A stretch of DNA of 64,000 nucleotides from Streptomyces chartreusis (GTDB lineage Bacteria > Actinomycetota > Actinomycetes > Streptomycetales > Streptomycetaceae), in the NCBI RefSeq assembly GCF_008704715.1, contig NZ_CP023689.1, forward strand, positions 2,418,001-2,482,000, written 5' to 3'. Under the pieces are notes generated by a model. It ran no database searches and was not told the origin of the DNA. It worked only from the letters and a program-made list of their open reading frames with translations. Positions 62,461 through 64,000 of this stretch are shown piece after piece. How positions within the stretch are numbered: the first letter of the stretch is position 1; each line of letters begins with the position of its first letter. The position numbers and the translations under genes were made by a program.

Positions 62461-64000
62461 CGAACAGCCCCCTGCCTTCCTCGACGATGCGATGGTAGCC
62501 GTAGCCCTGGCCGGTGACGCGGTCGTGCAGCATGCGCCGCTCGGCGGGGGTGACGCTCCGTCCGAGTTCGCCCTCGATCTTCTTCAGCGCGTCCCTGAAC
62601 TCCTTGTTCTCGGCCTGGTTGCCGCGCGGGGAGTGCTTGCCGTCGTCGTCGAGGTCGCCGCCGTCCCAGGTCTCCTTGAGCTCCGACAGACCCTTCTCCC
62701 AGTCGAACCCGCCGTCGTCGTTGTGCACGAGGAGCGGGGTCGTACCGGCGACGACGTAGTACGTGTGGATGTCGTCGATGGTGAGGTCGTGCGTGCGCTG
62801 GAGCTTGTGGTACTCGCGGGTCTTCTCGACCCGGACCGTGCCGCCTTCGGCCGTGCGCAGCGTCATGCCGGGTGCGAGGTGGCCGGCGTCGATCCAGGTG
62901 CCCTCGGAGGGCGACCAGAACGGGTGCGTCGTCGTGGACGTCAGCGACTGCGCGCCCCGAGTGCCCTGGTGAGAGACCGTCAGGTCGACGAAGTGCTTGT
63001 CGTCCTTGGTGATGATGGTGGCGACGACGGTCCGCGTCGTGGTCCGGCCGGTGTGCGGGTCGGTGACCACGATCTCGTCGCCGAGCCGGACGTCCTCGAT
63101 CCGCTTGGTGGACCCGTCGGACATCAGCACGCGCGTGCCGGGCGTGAAGCTGTGCCTGCCGCCGCCGACGAGGCACTGGATGGGGATGGAGTCCGTCTTC
63201 TTCAGAGCCGCCTTGAAGCCCTTGAAGACGACCTTGGCGCCCTTGCCGAGCAGGCCGGTGCCGACCGCGATGCCCGCGTCGATCGCCGCGGCCTTGCAGG
63301 CGCTGCCGGAGCCCGTGGCGCAGCCGACGTAGTCGTCTATGCCCAGGACCTCCAGGATGCCCGGCCCGTTCTGGTCACCGAACCAGCCGAGTTCGCCCAC
63401 CGCGGAGCAGAACTCCGAGCCCGCGACGGTCAGTCCGGTGCACCGGGCGCGCGCCCAGTTCATGAGGTTGTGCTGGTAGTCCAGGCGCTCGTGGTAGTAC
63501 GGGAAGTGCTCGGCGAGTTCCGCCTGGGTCGGGACGTAGACGCCCTGGATGGTGATCGAGTCACCCTTGGGCTGGATGACGATCGGCTTCTTGCCGTAGG
63601 TGCCGTTCCGCTTGGCCTCCCGCGCCATCTGGCGGGCGGTCTCGTTGCAGGACGTGCTGTGCGTAGGACAGTTGTTGGAGTCGCTGTTGATGACGCCGTC
63701 GGTGTCACCCGGGACGCCGGCGCAGATGCCGTCCGCGCCGCCGCCGGGAGCGCCGTGGATGCAGCGCAGGCCGTCGGGGTCGCTGAAGGTGAGCGGGCTG
63801 TTGTTGCCGTAGGCGTAGCCGTTGAGCGCCTGCGGGTCGCCCGGGGTGATCAGCGGGTCGACCGAGAGGAACCGGCCGGTCGCCGGGTCGTACTCGCGGG
63901 CGCCCAGGTGCTGCAGCCCGGTGGAGTCGCTGTCGTCGACGCCGCCGACGAAGCCCTGCACACCGGGCCAGTTGCTCGGCTCGGTGCCGCGGGCTCCGCC
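62450..64000 (-). CDS. Rhs-type polymorphic toxin C-terminus with HINT domain (5' end beyond window)
   Basis: The frame is open to the right window edge; 516 residues are visible and no start is present. Visible residues 1-60 hold the Rhs repeat-associated core: GTEPSNWPG, LQHLGAREYDPATGRFLSVDPL and LNGYAYGNNSPLTFSDPDG. A HINT autoprotease lies at about 276-427: Cys276, SFTPGTRVLMSDG, THPFW and the closing VHN. After it comes the variable toxin tip (428-516) with GNQAENKEFRDALKKIEGEL and ERRMLHDRVTGQGYGYHRIVE. The HINT should release the tip by self-cleavage. The tip's activity is not recognised; a nuclease-like role is possible. Confidence 0.88.
   Translation of the reverse strand, partial: GGARGTEPSNWPGVQGFVGGVDDSDSTGLQHLGAREYDPATGRFLSVDPLITPGDPQALNGYAYGNNSPLTFSDPDGLRCIHGAPGGGADGICAGVPGDTDGVINSDSNNCPTHSTSCNETARQMAREAKRNGTYGKKPIVIQPKGDSITIQGVYVPTQAELAEHFPYYHERLDYQHNLMNWARARCTGLTVAGSEFCSAVGELGWFGDQNGPGILEVLGIDDYVGCATGSGSACKAAAIDAGIAVGTGLLGKGAKVVFKGFKAALKKTDSIPIQCLVGGGRHSFTPGTRVLMSDGSTKRIEDVRLGDEIVVTDPHTGRTTTRTVVATIITKDDKHFVDLTVSHQGTRGAQSLTSTTTHPFWSPSEGTWIDAGHLAPGMTLRTAEGGTVRVEKTREYHKLQRTHDLTIDDIHTYYVVAGTTPLLVHNDDGGFDWEKGLSELKETWDGGDLDDDGKHSPRGNQAENKEFRDALKKIEGELGRSVTPAERRMLHDRVTGQGYGYHRIVEEGRGLFGGC

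Noticed and set aside
1..64000. tRNA, CRISPR, insertion sequence or prophage content
   Set aside because: No cloverleaf, regularly spaced repeat array, transposase motif or phage gene was seen anywhere in the window.

Overview
The window looks like chromosomal DNA of a Streptomyces or close relative. Base composition is very GC-rich and third codon positions are almost always G or C. GTG starts and Shine-Dalgarno GGAGG/AGGAG sites are common, and terminators are long GC-rich stem-loops. The gene content is typically streptomycete: a coproporphyrin-type heme pathway (hemE, hemG/cgoX, chdC/hemQ), TAP-like secreted peptidases, DUF4328, DUF3000, DUF4142 and TIGR04222 proteins, SpoIIE-type phosphatases, and an ABC sugar importer with no ATPase of its own. 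The block fadB-fadA ... RNase D ... hemE ... hemG-hemQ ... murC-msrB matches, from memory, the core region around SCO6026-SCO6061 of S. coelicolor, read here in reverse. I saw no tRNA, rRNA, CRISPR array, transposase, phage genes or obvious pseudogene.

Layout, left to right. 1-11.9 kb: a truncated ATP-grasp ligase diverging from a secreted TAP-like peptidase across a Zur-like box; a large GAF-SpoIIE-HATPase phosphatase; a divergent NAD-dependent DNA ligase; a DUF4328 membrane protein; two alpha/beta hydrolases; a DUF4142 protein. 12-17.3 kb: a small membrane protein, then an amino-sugar locus with a SIS-domain protein, a divergent RpiR regulator, a BadF-type GlcNAc kinase and a GH3 hexosaminidase. 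17.7-24.5 kb: a UPF0104 membrane protein, a PP2C phosphatase, murC-msrB, a small conserved protein, a RibD-type reductase and a ZapE/AFG1 ATPase. 24.6-32.3 kb: a small secreted protein, a beta-carbonic anhydrase/SulP operon, a stomatin-like protein, a Tat-exported PhoX-like protein, a transmembrane Ser/Thr kinase and a lipoprotein deacetylase. 32.3-34.8 kb: a 59-residue zinc-ribbon protein, a two-gene ABC exporter and a PTH2-type hydrolase.

35.0-38.3 kb: a DUF692 (MNIO) enzyme with a fused C-terminal helical domain, followed by a second DUF4142 protein and a TIGR04222 membrane protein. This is the most interesting candidate for an undescribed modification system. 38.4-50.6 kb: a second TAP-like peptidase, the hemQ/hemG pair, a DUF4349 lipoprotein, a CoA-disulfide-reductase-like flavoprotein, a rhomboid, hemE, DUF3000, an orphan LuxR-type regulator and RNase D. 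50.6-57.3 kb: a beta-mannoside uptake and hydrolysis locus (binding protein, two permeases, GH2 beta-mannosidase, LacI regulator). 57.4-60.7 kb: the fadA-fadB beta-oxidation operon. 60.8-64 kb: a beta-propeller-like protein, then an Rhs/HINT polymorphic toxin C-terminus running off the right edge, overlapped by its putative immunity gene.

All assignments come from reading motifs in the translations. No database search was run.
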